Shown piece after piece: positions 15,745 to 27,401 of a stretch of DNA of 44,127 nucleotides (its first letter is position 1; every line of letters begins with the position of its first letter). Both the position numbers and the translations under genes were made by a program. The notes under the pieces are model-generated. The model did not search any database. It had not been told where the DNA came from and saw only the letters and a list, made by a program, of their open reading frames with translations. The stretch comes from Oligoflexus sp. (GTDB taxonomy: Bacteria > Bdellovibrionota_B > Oligoflexia > Oligoflexales > Oligoflexaceae): positions 1 to 44,127 of the forward strand of contig JACMPP010000011.1 in the NCBI GenBank assembly GCA_014377445.1, given 5' to 3'.

Positions 15745-16425
15745 ATGGCTAAGAACACCGCAGTATTTGGTATTTTTAAAGATCGTTATTCTGTAGAACG
15801 CGCTGTTGATTCACTGAAAACAGCTGGATTCAGCAACACAGATATCTCTGTTCTCTTCCCGGACACTGACGGTTCGCGCGACTTCGCTCATGAGAAAGCT
15901 ACAAAAGCACCGGAAGGCGCTACAACTGGAGCCTCTACAGGCGCAGTTCTCGGCGGCGCTCTGGGCTGGTTGGTTGGTATCGGCAGCCTCGCGATTCCAG
16001 GCATTGGGCCGTTCGTCGCAGCAGGCCCAATCATGGCTGCTCTTGCAGGTGCGGGCATCGGTGGAGCTGTCGGCGGTTTGGCTGGCGCTTTGATCGGTAT
16101 GGGCATTCCTGAGTATGAAGCGAAACGTTACGAAGGTATGGTCAAAGACGGCGGAATTCTTCTCTCGGCACACTGCGACAGAAGCGAACTCGTCGACCGC
16201 GCAAAAGAAATTCTAAAAGCAGAAGGTGCTTCCGACATTTCTTCGACTTCTGAATCTTCGAGCAACGTTGTTGACGGAACCGAAGTTTCGGATCGCCGCA
16301 AACAACATGACGGCAGCGTTTATGCAGCCAACAGTGTTCAGCCAGGCTACGACCGTCCTTTGACAGGAACAGGTTTGCGTGACCGCGACAATCTTCGCGA
16401 CCCGACAATTCCTACTGGATTGTAA
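15745..16425 (+). CDS. YflT/general-stress-17M-like protein with glycine-zipper segments
   Basis: Protein of 226 residues. Residues 1-50 (NTAVFGIFKDRYSVERAVDS, then LKTAGFSNTDISVLFPD) match the ferredoxin-like fold of YflT/general stress protein 17M. Residues about 62-118 are a long Gly/Ala-rich hydrophobic hairpin (GAVLGGALGWLVGIGS, AALAGAGIGGAVGGLAGALI), probably inserting into or contacting the membrane. YEAKRYEGMVKDGGILLSAH completes the domain. The last 60 residues are polar and probably disordered. ATG 15745 has AAAGG nine bases upstream. A terminator follows, so it is a single-gene unit. Heat or osmotic induction is known for some relatives; here it is inferred. Confidence 0.8.
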   Translation: MAKNTAVFGIFKDRYSVERAVDSLKTAGFSNTDISVLFPDTDGSRDFAHEKATKAPEGATTGASTGAVLGGALGWLVGIGSLAIPGIGPFVAAGPIMAALAGAGIGGAVGGLAGALIGMGIPEYEAKRYEGMVKDGGILLSAHCDRSELVDRAKEILKAEGASDISSTSESSSNVVDGTEVSDRRKQHDGSVYAANSVQPGYDRPLTGTGLRDRDNLRDPTIPTGL

Positions 16426-16442
16426 GCTGAATTCGTTCGAGT

Positions 16443-16480
16443 AAAAAACCCATGCCCGCAAAGGCATCGGGTTTTTTATA
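16443..16480 (+). terminator. Rho-independent terminator behind stress-protein gene
   Basis: AACCCATGCC pairs, with one mismatch, with GGCATCGGGTT across a six-base loop and is followed by an uninterrupted run of Ts. It starts 18 bases behind the stop. Confidence 0.82.
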
Positions 16481-16973
16481 TATTATACTTTGATTCAGGA
16501 TAGTTATTGCAACATTTTGCTCTAAAGCTTTAGCGCAAGGCTCCGATGAGCGGGTTACCAAACCCAAGGGTTTTTGCTTTATTCCAGATCGGAGCCGAGA
16601 TGCTGAGGCTCAAAGCCAGCCAGCAACTAAGCCAGGCTTTTGCTTTGTTGCTGGTTGTAGGTCTATTCGCATCTACGGCTTTAGAAGTCTACCAGTACGA
16701 ATTTACTAAAAATCAGTGGATGCCTATTGAGCTGCCTACGCTGGTCTAAACGTGCGTATTTTTCATTTTCTGAGTGGCCCCAATTTGATCGGCAATTAGA
16801 TTTGACAGCAGAGCAGGTGGTCGTGCAGGGCAAGTTACGACCACCAAACACGTCTAGTGGAATCCTTGCGCATTCCCGCGATTCTGACCGGATAGTAAGG
16901 AGTCGGTTTTGGCGACATTACGCACCAACAAGGGCCAAACTCATAAACACCTAAAATCACGAGTACACGCTCG
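16481..16973. other. Gap with no firmly supported gene
   Basis: The gap contains one doubtful 67-residue frame (separate entry). The rest (about 16750-16970) has scattered short frames with no ribosome site. The text around 16770-16930 looks like weathered non-native DNA, but I could not match it to an element. Confidence 0.35.
16546..16749 (+). CDS. Possible small membrane protein (67 residues), doubtful
   Basis: The frame has AAGG five bases before the ATG and one plausible membrane helix (AFALLLVVGLFASTALEVY, about residues 31-50). The surrounding sequence has no recognisable motif. It may be a genuine small membrane protein or chance. Confidence 0.25.
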   Translation: MSGLPNPRVFALFQIGAEMLRLKASQQLSQAFALLLVVGLFASTALEVYQYEFTKNQWMPIELPTLV

Positions 16974-17585
16974 TCAAAACCTAGGACCACCATTCTTCAA
17001 AAAAACGATCTCTTCCGGAGTGCTTTCGCGCCCCATAATTTCATTGCGATGGGGAAAGCGCCCGAATTGAGCGATGATGTCCCGATGCTGCTTCATGTAA
17101 TCCAAGGCCCCCTTGATCATCGTCTCGGCAGCGCCATTGCCAATATTCTGCTCGTGAAGCTCAGCAAACAACTTCACCCCGAGATCCTGAAGCTCGAGTT
17201 TCTCTGCATGCATCAACGGCATCAAAACAAAATAGCCATAACTCACAGGCAGCGAGAGATGCTCACCGGCCTTGATCGCCTGCATCGTAACGACCTGAGT
17301 CTTCTCATCACAATAAAAAGCCCGCGGCTTGCCACGAAACAAATTTCTTGAGAATTGATCCATAAGGACAACCAATGCAACACGGCTTTCAGGGACTTTG
17401 ATCCAGAGATCGTAGGCCCCCATGGGCGCCAATTCCATCAGATTGCCAAATTGGCTCTTGATGGATTTATCGAAATCATCACTCTTCGCGAACCAATTTT
17501 TTCTTTTCTTCTCGGAGGCTAGACCCTGGGCATCGAGAGGTCCAAACCAAAAATCCAAAATACCTTGGGCTAAAACAGGAATCAT
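16974..17585 (-). CDS. DUF924 family protein
   Basis: Predicted soluble protein of 203 residues of the DUF924 family. It begins ILDFWFGPLDAQG and contains WFAKSDDFDKSIKSQFG, ALVVLMDQFSRNLFRGKPRA, YGYFVLMPLMHAEKLELQD and FGRFPHRNEIMGRESTPEE, which together define the family across its whole length (TPR-like helical fold). Its activity is not established. I start it at ATG 17585, where AAGGAG lies about six bases upstream; a longer frame upstream lacks a ribosome site. It is divergent from purT with a 178-base shared control region. Confidence 0.9.
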   Translation of the reverse strand: MIPVLAQGILDFWFGPLDAQGLASEKKRKNWFAKSDDFDKSIKSQFGNLMELAPMGAYDLWIKVPESRVALVVLMDQFSRNLFRGKPRAFYCDEKTQVVTMQAIKAGEHLSLPVSYGYFVLMPLMHAEKLELQDLGVKLFAELHEQNIGNGAAETMIKGALDYMKQHRDIIAQFGRFPHRNEIMGRESTPEEIVFLKNGGPRF

Positions 17586-17763
17586 CACACTCTCCTTCGA
17601 AAGACGGACTAGCGATACCACAGCCTATCTCTGAACGAAACCATTGCTCGTCGGGACTCCCGCAACCCATTCGTATTTGTGCCAGAACGCCGTGCTACAG
17701 AGCGGTTTTTTCTCAGAGCAAACTGTGATACCTAAGCTCCATTCCACGACTCCTGGAGGTCAA

Positions 17764-18948
17764 ATGTCAATCGGTACGCCTCTCAAGAATAAAGCCACTC
17801 GTGTCCTCCTCTTAGGCAGCGGGGAATTGGGCAAAGAGCTCACGATGGAACTCATGAAGCTCGGCGCCGAAGTGATCGCCTGTGATCGCTATGCGGATGC
17901 ACCGGCCATGCAGGTAGCCCATCGCTCCCACGTCTTTGATATGCTCGATCCCAAGGCCCTCGAAGCCATTATTCGCCAGGAAAAACCTCATCTCATCGTC
18001 CCGGAAGTGGAAGCCATTGCCACCGACAAACTGATCGAGATGGAACGACAAGGCTTTGCCGTTATCCCAACGGCCGAAGCGACCCGATTGACCATGGATC
18101 GCGAAGGCATTCGTCGACTTGCCTCCGAAGAACTCAAACTTCCAACTGCCAAATATGAATTTGCTGACTCCTTCGGCGAACTCGAGAAGGCCAGCTTGGT
18201 CCTGGGTTTTCCCTTGGTGATTAAACCGTTGATGAGTTCGAGCGGCAAAGGCCAATCGGTCGCCAAAACGAAAGACGATCTCGCCTCGTCCTGGAAGCTT
18301 TCCCAGGAAGCGGGCCGAGCCGGAGCGGGCCGCGTGATCGCCGAAGAATTCATCGCCTTCGAAAGCGAGATCACTCTCCTGACCATTCGCACCAAGGACC
18401 AAACCCTCTATTGCGATCCTATCGGCCATAAGCAAAAAGAAGGTGATTATGTTGAAAGCTGGCAGCCGCATCCCATGACGGAGGCGCAACTCGGCGAAGC
18501 CAAAGATATCGCGAAAACGATCTGTGACCGCCTCGGTGGTCGCGGACTTTTCGGTGTGGAACTCTTCCTCCTCAAAGACGGTCGCGTCCTCTTCAGCGAG
18601 GTCAGCCCAAGACCGCACGACACAGGCCTCGTCACACTCTTTACACAGACCTGGAGCGAATTCTCCCTCCACGCGCGAGCGATTCTCGGCTTTCCCATTG
18701 CCAATATTCATCGCCACAGTCTCGGGGCCAGCGCTGCCGTGAAAGCCGTTCAAACTTTCGACAACCCCGTCTTCAGCGGCATGGAAAAAGCGTTGGCGAC
18801 AGAAGGCGTCGACCTCAGACTTTTTGGGAAACCAATCGCCAGCAAAGGTCGCCGAATGGCTGTCTGCCTGGCCACCGGTACCAGTATCGAAGAGGCTTTA
18901 ATTAAAGCTAAAAACGCTCGTGATCTGATTGTGATCAGCGAAGGCTGA
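17764..18948 (+). CDS. purT: Formate-dependent phosphoribosylglycinamide formyltransferase
   Basis: Makes formyl-GAR from GAR, formate and ATP in de novo purine synthesis, as a folate-independent alternative to PurN. At 394 residues it matches the E. coli enzyme (392). The N-terminal fold starts VLLLGSGELGKELTMELMKL; the ATP-grasp domain shows FPLVIKPLMSSSGKGQSV, VIAEEFIAFESEITLLT, GVELFLLKDGRVLFSEVSPR and PHDTGLVTL, all family-specific. GGAGG lies five bases upstream of ATG 17764. An open frame of over 300 residues on the opposite strand is a shadow. No other pur genes are nearby. Confidence 0.97.
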   Translation: MSIGTPLKNKATRVLLLGSGELGKELTMELMKLGAEVIACDRYADAPAMQVAHRSHVFDMLDPKALEAIIRQEKPHLIVPEVEAIATDKLIEMERQGFAVIPTAEATRLTMDREGIRRLASEELKLPTAKYEFADSFGELEKASLVLGFPLVIKPLMSSSGKGQSVAKTKDDLASSWKLSQEAGRAGAGRVIAEEFIAFESEITLLTIRTKDQTLYCDPIGHKQKEGDYVESWQPHPMTEAQLGEAKDIAKTICDRLGGRGLFGVELFLLKDGRVLFSEVSPRPHDTGLVTLFTQTWSEFSLHARAILGFPIANIHRHSLGASAAVKAVQTFDNPVFSGMEKALATEGVDLRLFGKPIASKGRRMAVCLATGTSIEEALIKAKNARDLIVISEG

Positions 18949-19035
18949 CCGTAAAGTCTTCCCCAACCAAAAAATTGAAAACCTCTCGTATCGTATGTTA
19001 GCCTCAGGGCTTCCATGGATGTGAGGGGATTTTTT

Positions 19036-21003
19036 ATGCCAACAAAGCCCACTAAAAATATTAGCAGCATGCTTCACGAAGAGCGCAGTTTTCCGCCAAC
19101 CGAAGCTTTTCAAGCGCGGGCGAAAGTGAAGTCGGTCGAAGAATACGAAGCCCTGCGGCAGGAAGCCAAAGCGGATCCCGATAAGTTCTGGGCCAAACAA
19201 GCTCGTCATTTTCTGAAATGGGAGAAAGATTTCACCCAGGTGCTCGACTGGAAAATTCCCCATGCACGTTGGTTCGCGGACGGTCGCCTCAATGCAAGCG
19301 TTCAATGTCTCGACCAACACATTGCAGAAGGTCGCGGCCACAAAACCGCTTTAATCTGGGAAGGTGAGCCGGGCGAACAGCTTAAATTCACCTATCAACA
19401 GATTCTTGATGAAGTCAGCCGTGCCGCCAATGCCCTCAAAGAACTCGGCATCAAAGACGGTGACCGGGTCACAATTTATTTGCCGATGATTCCCGAGCTC
19501 ATGGTCTCGGTTCTCGCCTGTGCCCGCATCGGCGCCGTGCATAATGTCGTTTTTGGAGGGTTCAGCGCCGAGGCTCTCTCAGGACGCATCAACGATTCCA
19601 ACTCCACCTTGCTCATCACAGCTAACGGCAGCTACCGCAAAGGTGCGATCGTCGAGCTCAAAAAGAACGTCGACGAAGCCCTTCTGTTGACGCCCGGCCT
19701 GAAGAAAGTTCTGATCAAAAAACGGGTGAATACTGCTTATCAGGCCCAAGCGGGACGCGATCATGATTGGGATGAAACAGTCAAACCTCAATCGCCTGTT
19801 TGTGCTCCGACGATCGTCGACAGCGAGCATCCACTCTTTTTGCTCTACACGTCCGGCAGCACGGGCAAACCGAAAGGCATCCTGCACAGCACCGGTGGTT
19901 ATCTCCTCGGTGCGGCGATGACTTTTTCCTACATCTTTGATTATCGCGAGGAGGATGTGTACTGGTGCACCGCGGATGTCGGCTGGATCACGGGTCATTC
20001 TTATGTCATCTATGGTCCGATGACCAACGGCGCAACGGTTGTCATGTATGAAGGCGCTCCCAACTTTCCGGATGCCTCGCGTTTCTGGCAAATTATCGAA
20101 CGCCACAAGGTCTCGATCTTTTACACAGCACCGACCGCGATACGCTCCTGCATCCGTTGGGGTGATGAATTCGTCACGCCGCACGATCTATCTTCCCTCC
20201 GCCTCCTCGGTACCGTGGGGGAACCCATCAATCCTGAAGCCTGGATGTGGTATCACAATGTCGTCGGCAAAGGGAGTTGCCCGATCGTCGACACCTGGTG
20301 GCAAACCGAGACGGGGTCGATCATGATTGCACCTCTGCCCGGTGCTACAGCGACGACGCCAGGCACCGCGACCGTACCCTTCTTCGGCATCGAGGCAGCT
20401 GTGGTCGATGAGCAGGGCCTGGACGTGGCTCCGGATCAGGGCGGATTTCTCGTGGTGAAGCGCCCTTGGCCGAGCATGGCGCGAACGATTTACGGCGATG
20501 ATGAACGCTATCACACCCAGTATTGGTCGCAGATTCCCGGCATGTATTTCACGGGCGATGGGGCCCGCAAAGATGCGCACGGAAACTTCTGGATCATGGG
20601 CCGCATCGATGATGTCCTCAATGTTTCCGGCCACCGCCTCTCCACCATGGAGATCGAGAGTGCGCTTGTGAGCCATGATTCTGTGGCTGAAGCTGCGGTC
20701 GTTGGCCGTCCGGATGAAATCAAAGGCGAAGGCATTGTCGCGTTCGTAACGCTTTCCTCTAAAGTAAAACCCTCCGATCAACTCAAAAACGAGCTGATTC
20801 AATACGTCGCCAAACAAATCGGAGCCCTGGCCCGTCCTGATGACCTCCGCTTTACCGACAGTTTGCCGAAGACGCGCTCGGGCAAAATTATGCGGCGTTT
20901 GCTGCGTGATATTGCGGCCGGACGTGCCACAGCCGGTGACATGTCCACTCTGGAAGACTTGGGCGTAATGGATCGGCTGCGCAGTGATATCAAGGAAACT
21001 TAA
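19036..21003 (+). CDS. acs: Acetyl-CoA synthetase (AMP-forming)
   Basis: Activates acetate to acetyl-CoA through acetyl-AMP. Its 655 residues are close to E. coli Acs (652). The ANL-superfamily signatures are present: TSGSTGKPKGILHS (phosphate loop), WCTADVGWITGHSYVIYGPM, DTWWQTETGS, GDGARKDAHGNFWIMGR and PKTRSGKIMRRLLR, with the catalytic and commonly acetylated lysine at about residue 617. I use ATG 19036, where GAGGGG lies seven bases upstream, rather than the in-frame ATG 19015. It follows purT by 87 bases on the same strand but may have its own promoter. Confidence 0.96.
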   Translation: MPTKPTKNISSMLHEERSFPPTEAFQARAKVKSVEEYEALRQEAKADPDKFWAKQARHFLKWEKDFTQVLDWKIPHARWFADGRLNASVQCLDQHIAEGRGHKTALIWEGEPGEQLKFTYQQILDEVSRAANALKELGIKDGDRVTIYLPMIPELMVSVLACARIGAVHNVVFGGFSAEALSGRINDSNSTLLITANGSYRKGAIVELKKNVDEALLLTPGLKKVLIKKRVNTAYQAQAGRDHDWDETVKPQSPVCAPTIVDSEHPLFLLYTSGSTGKPKGILHSTGGYLLGAAMTFSYIFDYREEDVYWCTADVGWITGHSYVIYGPMTNGATVVMYEGAPNFPDASRFWQIIERHKVSIFYTAPTAIRSCIRWGDEFVTPHDLSSLRLLGTVGEPINPEAWMWYHNVVGKGSCPIVDTWWQTETGSIMIAPLPGATATTPGTATVPFFGIEAAVVDEQGLDVAPDQGGFLVVKRPWPSMARTIYGDDERYHTQYWSQIPGMYFTGDGARKDAHGNFWIMGRIDDVLNVSGHRLSTMEIESALVSHDSVAEAAVVGRPDEIKGEGIVAFVTLSSKVKPSDQLKNELIQYVAKQIGALARPDDLRFTDSLPKTRSGKIMRRLLRDIAAGRATAGDMSTLEDLGVMDRLRSDIKET

Positions 21004-21109
21004 GCGAATCTTCGCTTCGTAAATTCTTTTTCTATGGCGCCGGCCGTAAAAAATGAATAGAAAATGACTGCGGTCTATGAAAACAGTGAACTGACATCAG
21101 GAGCCATAA

Positions 21110-21763
21110 ATGAAGTTTCGTTACCTCGCAACCCTCGCCTTAGGCCTACTCCCATTGACAGCGCATGCTCAGACCTCCGTGTCTGACGCAAACCGTTTTA
21201 CCGGGGGCCTGCTCCTTCAGGATACGAGCTACAAACATGATGACTCCTTCGATGTGGAAGGCACAATCCTCATGGCGGGTTACAAAGCCGCAATCAATCC
21301 TAAGTTTTCTCTCGGTGGCGGTATCGGCCTGATGATCGATGGTGACATCGGCAACGGCAACCAGATCGGAGACGGGGAAGGCTTCCGTCTTTGGGGCGAC
21401 GGCCAATTCGAAGTTCATCGCATCAACCAAAACAAAATCCTCATCACCGGCGCACTTATCCACGATCGCTTCAGCTTTAGCGAACGCGGCGTCGATGTCG
21501 ACTTCACAATCACCGAGCTCAAAATCGGTGGTTTGTTTGTGCATGACGTTCGTGATTTCTCGCTCTACGTGGGCGGCGAACTCGTTGTTTACTCAAACGG
21601 TGATGTCGAAAGTGGAAACTTTTCCCGCGATGCCAAACGTGACGATCGCTTGAACTTGCGCCTGGGTGCGTCTTTCAACGCTACTCCAAAATTAGCAGTC
21701 CGTGGAGACCTGCTTCTCATCGGTGAGCAAACAATTTTGCTTGCTGCAGACTTTGCTCTTTAA
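21110..21763 (+). CDS. Outer-membrane beta-barrel-like protein
   Basis: Exported protein of 217 residues with a signal peptide (1-20, ending AHA-Q). The mature sequence alternates polar and hydrophobic residues in about eight to ten strand-like segments (FTGGLLLQDTSYKH, FSLGGGIGLMIDG, FRLWGDGQFEVHR, FSLYVGGELVVYS, LNLRLGASFNA). It ends in LLAADFAL with a terminal hydrophobic pattern expected for barrel assembly, although the last residue is Leu rather than Phe. AGGAG eight bases upstream supports ATG 21110. The specific porin or adhesin family is not recognised. Confidence 0.7.
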   Translation: MKFRYLATLALGLLPLTAHAQTSVSDANRFTGGLLLQDTSYKHDDSFDVEGTILMAGYKAAINPKFSLGGGIGLMIDGDIGNGNQIGDGEGFRLWGDGQFEVHRINQNKILITGALIHDRFSFSERGVDVDFTITELKIGGLFVHDVRDFSLYVGGELVVYSNGDVESGNFSRDAKRDDRLNLRLGASFNATPKLAVRGDLLLIGEQTILLAADFAL

Positions 21764-21771
21764 GACCTTCC

Positions 21772-21806
21772 GCCGACCTGGGTCAGCCCAGTCGGCTTCC
21801 TCTCTC
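21772..21806 (+). terminator. Probable terminator behind barrel-protein gene
   Basis: GCCGAC-c-TGGG pairs with CCCAGTCGGC with one bulged C and a TCAG loop, followed by TTCCTCTCTCC. The stem is strong and the U-tract is weak and interrupted. It separates this gene from the thiamine operon. Confidence 0.55.
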
Positions 21807-21871
21807 CTGCCCAGGCTTTCCTCCGATTCCTCGTTTTCTTTCCCGACGATATTGTGTTAAGACACAGATGT

Positions 21872-21973
21872 TTCGCCAGGGGTGCCGCAAGGCTGAGAGG
21901 ATGAATCTGCCCAGGAGCACAGTCATCTAACTCTAGTACCTGAACTGGGTCATACCAGCGTAGGAAGTGCGAA
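21872..21973 (+). ncRNA. TPP riboswitch (THI element)
   Basis: The aptamer contains the conserved pieces in order: CAGGGGTGCC, GGCTGAGAG, ACCTGAACTGGGTCATACC and AGCGTAGGAAG, closed by a P1 helix TTCGC (21872-21876) with GCGAA (21969-21973). An optional P3a arm (about 21899-21926) is present. The aptamer binds thiamine pyrophosphate and represses the downstream operon, which begins with thiC. Sequence 3' of the aptamer provides a translational expression platform (separate entry). Confidence 0.95.
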
Positions 21974-21990
21974 TTGTAATGCCTCAGGCT

Positions 21991-24851
<2,861 letters not shown>

Positions 24852-24854
24852 ATC

Positions 24855-25055
24855 ATGCAGATCACCATCAACGGCAAAGCCACCACACTGGACCAGCCGG
24901 TCAGCGTTCAGGACTTGCTCCATCGCCTCGGCTACCTCGATCACTTCGTGGCTGTCGCAGTCAATCAAAGCTGCGTTCTGAGGCGAGACTTTGGCCTTCA
25001 ATTCATCAAAGCGGATGATCAAATCGAAATCCTTGCACCGATGGCAGGAGGCTGA
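24855..25055 (+). CDS. thiS: Sulfur carrier protein ThiS
   Basis: Ubiquitin-fold carrier that delivers sulfur as a C-terminal thiocarboxylate to thiazole synthase. Its 66 residues end in the required Gly-Gly (LAPMAGG). It starts [12 protein letters not shown], which is usual for the family, and starts three bases behind the thiO stop. The codons for the final glycines form an AGGAGG element that serves as the thiG ribosome site. No thiF adenylyltransferase, which would activate ThiS, is in this window. Confidence 0.95.
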   Translation: MQITINGKATTLDQPVSVQDLLHRLGYLDHFVAVAVNQSCVLRRDFGLQFIKADDQIEILAPMAGG

Positions 25056-25056
25056 C

Positions 25057-25845
25057 ATGTGGACTCTCGCCGACCGGAAGATTGAAAGCCGCCTCCTCAT
25101 AGGCACGGCGCGTTATCCCAGCCCTCAAGTCCTTCAGGACTCGATCGCCGCATCGGGAAGCCAGGTCATCACCGTATCGCTCCGCCGCGAATCGGCTCAG
25201 GAGAATAACTCCAAACGTTTTTGGGAATATCTATCCGAAAGCGGAGCTCATATCCTGCCCAACACCGCGGGTTGCCATTCGGTGAAAGAGGCCGTCGTCA
25301 CCGCTCACATGGCGCGCGATATTTTCAATACGAACTGGATCAAGCTCGAAGTTATCGGTAACGACGACACGCTCCAGCCCGATCCCTTTGCAACGGTTGA
25401 AGCCGCAAGAATTCTGGTCAGCGAGGGCTTCGAAGTTTTTCCCTACACGACCGACGATCTCATCGTGGCTGAAAAACTTCGCGATGCCGGTTGCCGCATC
25501 ATCATGCCTTGGGGCGCTCCCATCGGCAGCGGTCAGGGTCTGCGCAATATCGAAGCGCTTAAAACGATGCGCAAACGTCTGCCCGAACTCACACTCATCG
25601 TCGACGCGGGTATCGGCGCTCCGTCGCACGCATCGCATGCGCTTGAGCTGGGCTTCGATGCCGTTCTTCTCAACACCGCCGTGGCCCTCGCGCAAGATCC
25701 TGTAGGTATGGCCCGCGCCTTTCAGTATGCAGTGAGTGCGGGACGCAGAGCTTATGAATCGGGTCTCATGCAGGCTTCGAGTCGCGCTCAAGCTTCCTCA
25801 CCCACTGTAGGACTTCCGTTCTGGCATCACGAGCAAAATCTATGA
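25057..25845 (+). CDS. thiG: Thiazole synthase
   Basis: Forms the thiazole phosphate moiety of thiamine from DXP, dehydroglycine and ThiS thiocarboxylate. It has 262 residues and a TIM-barrel layout: [18 protein letters not shown] at the N-terminus, [22 protein letters not shown] with the Schiff-base lysine K96, [36 protein letters not shown] and [16 protein letters not shown] 25057 is one base behind the thiS stop with AGGAGG seven bases upstream; longer readings are not needed. Its stop overlaps the next start by four bases (ATGA). Confidence 0.96.
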   Translation: MWTLADRKIESRLLIGTARYPSPQVLQDSIAASGSQVITVSLRRESAQENNSKRFWEYLSESGAHILPNTAGCHSVKEAVVTAHMARDIFNTNWIKLEVIGNDDTLQPDPFATVEAARILVSEGFEVFPYTTDDLIVAEKLRDAGCRIIMPWGAPIGSGQGLRNIEALKTMRKRLPELTLIVDAGIGAPSHASHALELGFDAVLLNTAVALAQDPVGMARAFQYAVSAGRRAYESGLMQASSRAQASSPTVGLPFWHHEQNL

Positions 25846-27332
25846 AGTCGCATTGCGTCTCATCGCCTGCCGTCTGGTCTCTCGCTGGGCACGATCCCTT
25901 CGGAGGGGCCGGTATCAGCGCGGATATGCGCGTGGCAACATCTTTATCAGTTGACCTACGGACCCTGATTACCAGTCTCACAGCGCAAAATGATCATAAA
26001 ATGTTTGCTGCGGAAGCGACATCCACCCGCTGGCTTGACGAGCAATGGCGCGGCTTATCCAGCGCCGAAAAACCCGCGGCCTTCAAGCTTGGCCTGGTGA
26101 TCGATGGATCGACAGTTCGCTGGCTTGCGGATCATCTCGAAGATGATGTGCCTTTGATTGTAGACCCGGTCCTCGCTTCGAGTTCCGGAACTTGCTTTGT
26201 CGCAGATGACCTTCTTGAAAATCTGCGCGAATACCTTTTCCAAAAAATCGATATTCTCACTCCCAACCGTCCGGAAGCCGAACGCATCAGCGGCATTACG
26301 ATTCGTAATCTCGACGATGTTAGGAAAGCCGCGAAGATTATCCGCTCGCAAGGCGTCAAAGCCGTCCTTATCAAAGGGGGCCACAGCGAGGGCGAAACCG
26401 TACTCGACTATTTTGATGATGGTGTGAAGCCCTTTATTTTGTCGGCTAAAAGACAGGCGGGGATCTTCCGTGGAACGGGATGCACGCTGAGCACGGCGAT
26501 CGCCTGTTACATCGCTCAAGGTCAAGAGCTTCGCGATGCGGTCGTCGCCGCCCATTCTTACGTTCAGGCTGCGATCGCCAAATCGGCCCGGGTGGGCAGT
26601 ATTCATTTGCGAGGGGTGAGTGAGACGCCGCCGTTGAGTGATTTGCGTTATGCTCAGTTTGAAGCAGGTCAGACCGAGAATAGGCATGAGCATGAGTTGA
26701 TAGAGGGAGGCCTCCGCCCCCTCCAAAGATCACTGGGTTTTTATCCCGTTCTCCCCAACGTCGAGTGGATCGAACGTTTTGCCAAATCGGGCGTGAAGAC
26801 GCTTCAGCTTCGCATCAAAGATCAGAACGAACAGGATCTGCGCCGCTCAATCGCCAAAGCGAAGGAGATTTGCGAAGCAAACGACATAGCCCTCTTCGTC
26901 AATGACGCCTGGCAACTTGCGATGGAATACCAGGTCTACGGCGTCCACCTCGGTCAGGAAGATCTCGACCTCCTCAGTCCTGCCGATCTCGAACGAATCC
27001 GGAACTCCGGACTGCGCCTCGGCCTCAGCACTCATTCATTGGAAGAAGCCGCTCGCGCCAAGACTTTGAAACCGTCCTACATCGCGCTTGGTCCAGTGTT
27101 TGAGACGACCTGCAAATCGATGCGCTTCGGCCCTCAGGGTATTCCCCGTGTTGGCGAATGGGTACGCCGTCTACCAGGCGTAGCTGTCGTGGCGATCGGA
27201 GGCCTGAAACTAGAGCATGCCAGGGCTGTTCGGACGGAAGGCGCTGATAGCATCGCTGTGATTACTGATCTCATCAAAGCTGCAGACCCTGAACATCAGA
27301 TGAATGAATGGCTAAAAGCTTTCCAAGACTGA
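25842..27332 (+). CDS. thiDE: Bifunctional HMP-phosphate kinase / thiamine-phosphate synthase (ThiD-ThiE fusion)
   Basis: A 496-residue fusion. Residues about 1-260 are ThiD (ribokinase-like): [47 protein letters not shown] and [12 protein letters not shown] with the catalytic cysteine. A polar linker follows (about 265-300). Residues about 300-496 are ThiE (TIM barrel): [54 protein letters not shown] and VAIGGL. The kinase makes HMP pyrophosphate and the synthase joins it to thiazole phosphate. It is translationally coupled to thiG by a four-base overlap and ends the operon. The usual TKT motif of ThiE reads T-C-K here. Confidence 0.94.
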   Translation: MKSHCVSSPAVWSLAGHDPFGGAGISADMRVATSLSVDLRTLITSLTAQNDHKMFAAEATSTRWLDEQWRGLSSAEKPAAFKLGLVIDGSTVRWLADHLEDDVPLIVDPVLASSSGTCFVADDLLENLREYLFQKIDILTPNRPEAERISGITIRNLDDVRKAAKIIRSQGVKAVLIKGGHSEGETVLDYFDDGVKPFILSAKRQAGIFRGTGCTLSTAIACYIAQGQELRDAVVAAHSYVQAAIAKSARVGSIHLRGVSETPPLSDLRYAQFEAGQTENRHEHELIEGGLRPLQRSLGFYPVLPNVEWIERFAKSGVKTLQLRIKDQNEQDLRRSIAKAKEICEANDIALFVNDAWQLAMEYQVYGVHLGQEDLDLLSPADLERIRNSGLRLGLSTHSLEEAARAKTLKPSYIALGPVFETTCKSMRFGPQGIPRVGEWVRRLPGVAVVAIGGLKLEHARAVRTEGADSIAVITDLIKAADPEHQMNEWLKAFQD

Positions 27333-27401
27333 AAGCGGCTTTTTCTTACACGAACCCTTATGTTAGCATCCGTTTAGCGTTCGCCTCGAAAGGATTTCTC
27401 T

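Noticed and set aside
16750..16973. Possible insertion-sequence scrap
   Set aside because: The text looks weathered, but I could not match any frame to a transposase or find inverted repeats.
17812..18753. Open frame of 313 residues opposite purT
   Set aside because: purT is certain from its ATP-grasp motifs. The antisense frame has no ribosome site and no recognisable domain and reflects codon bias of the sense strand.
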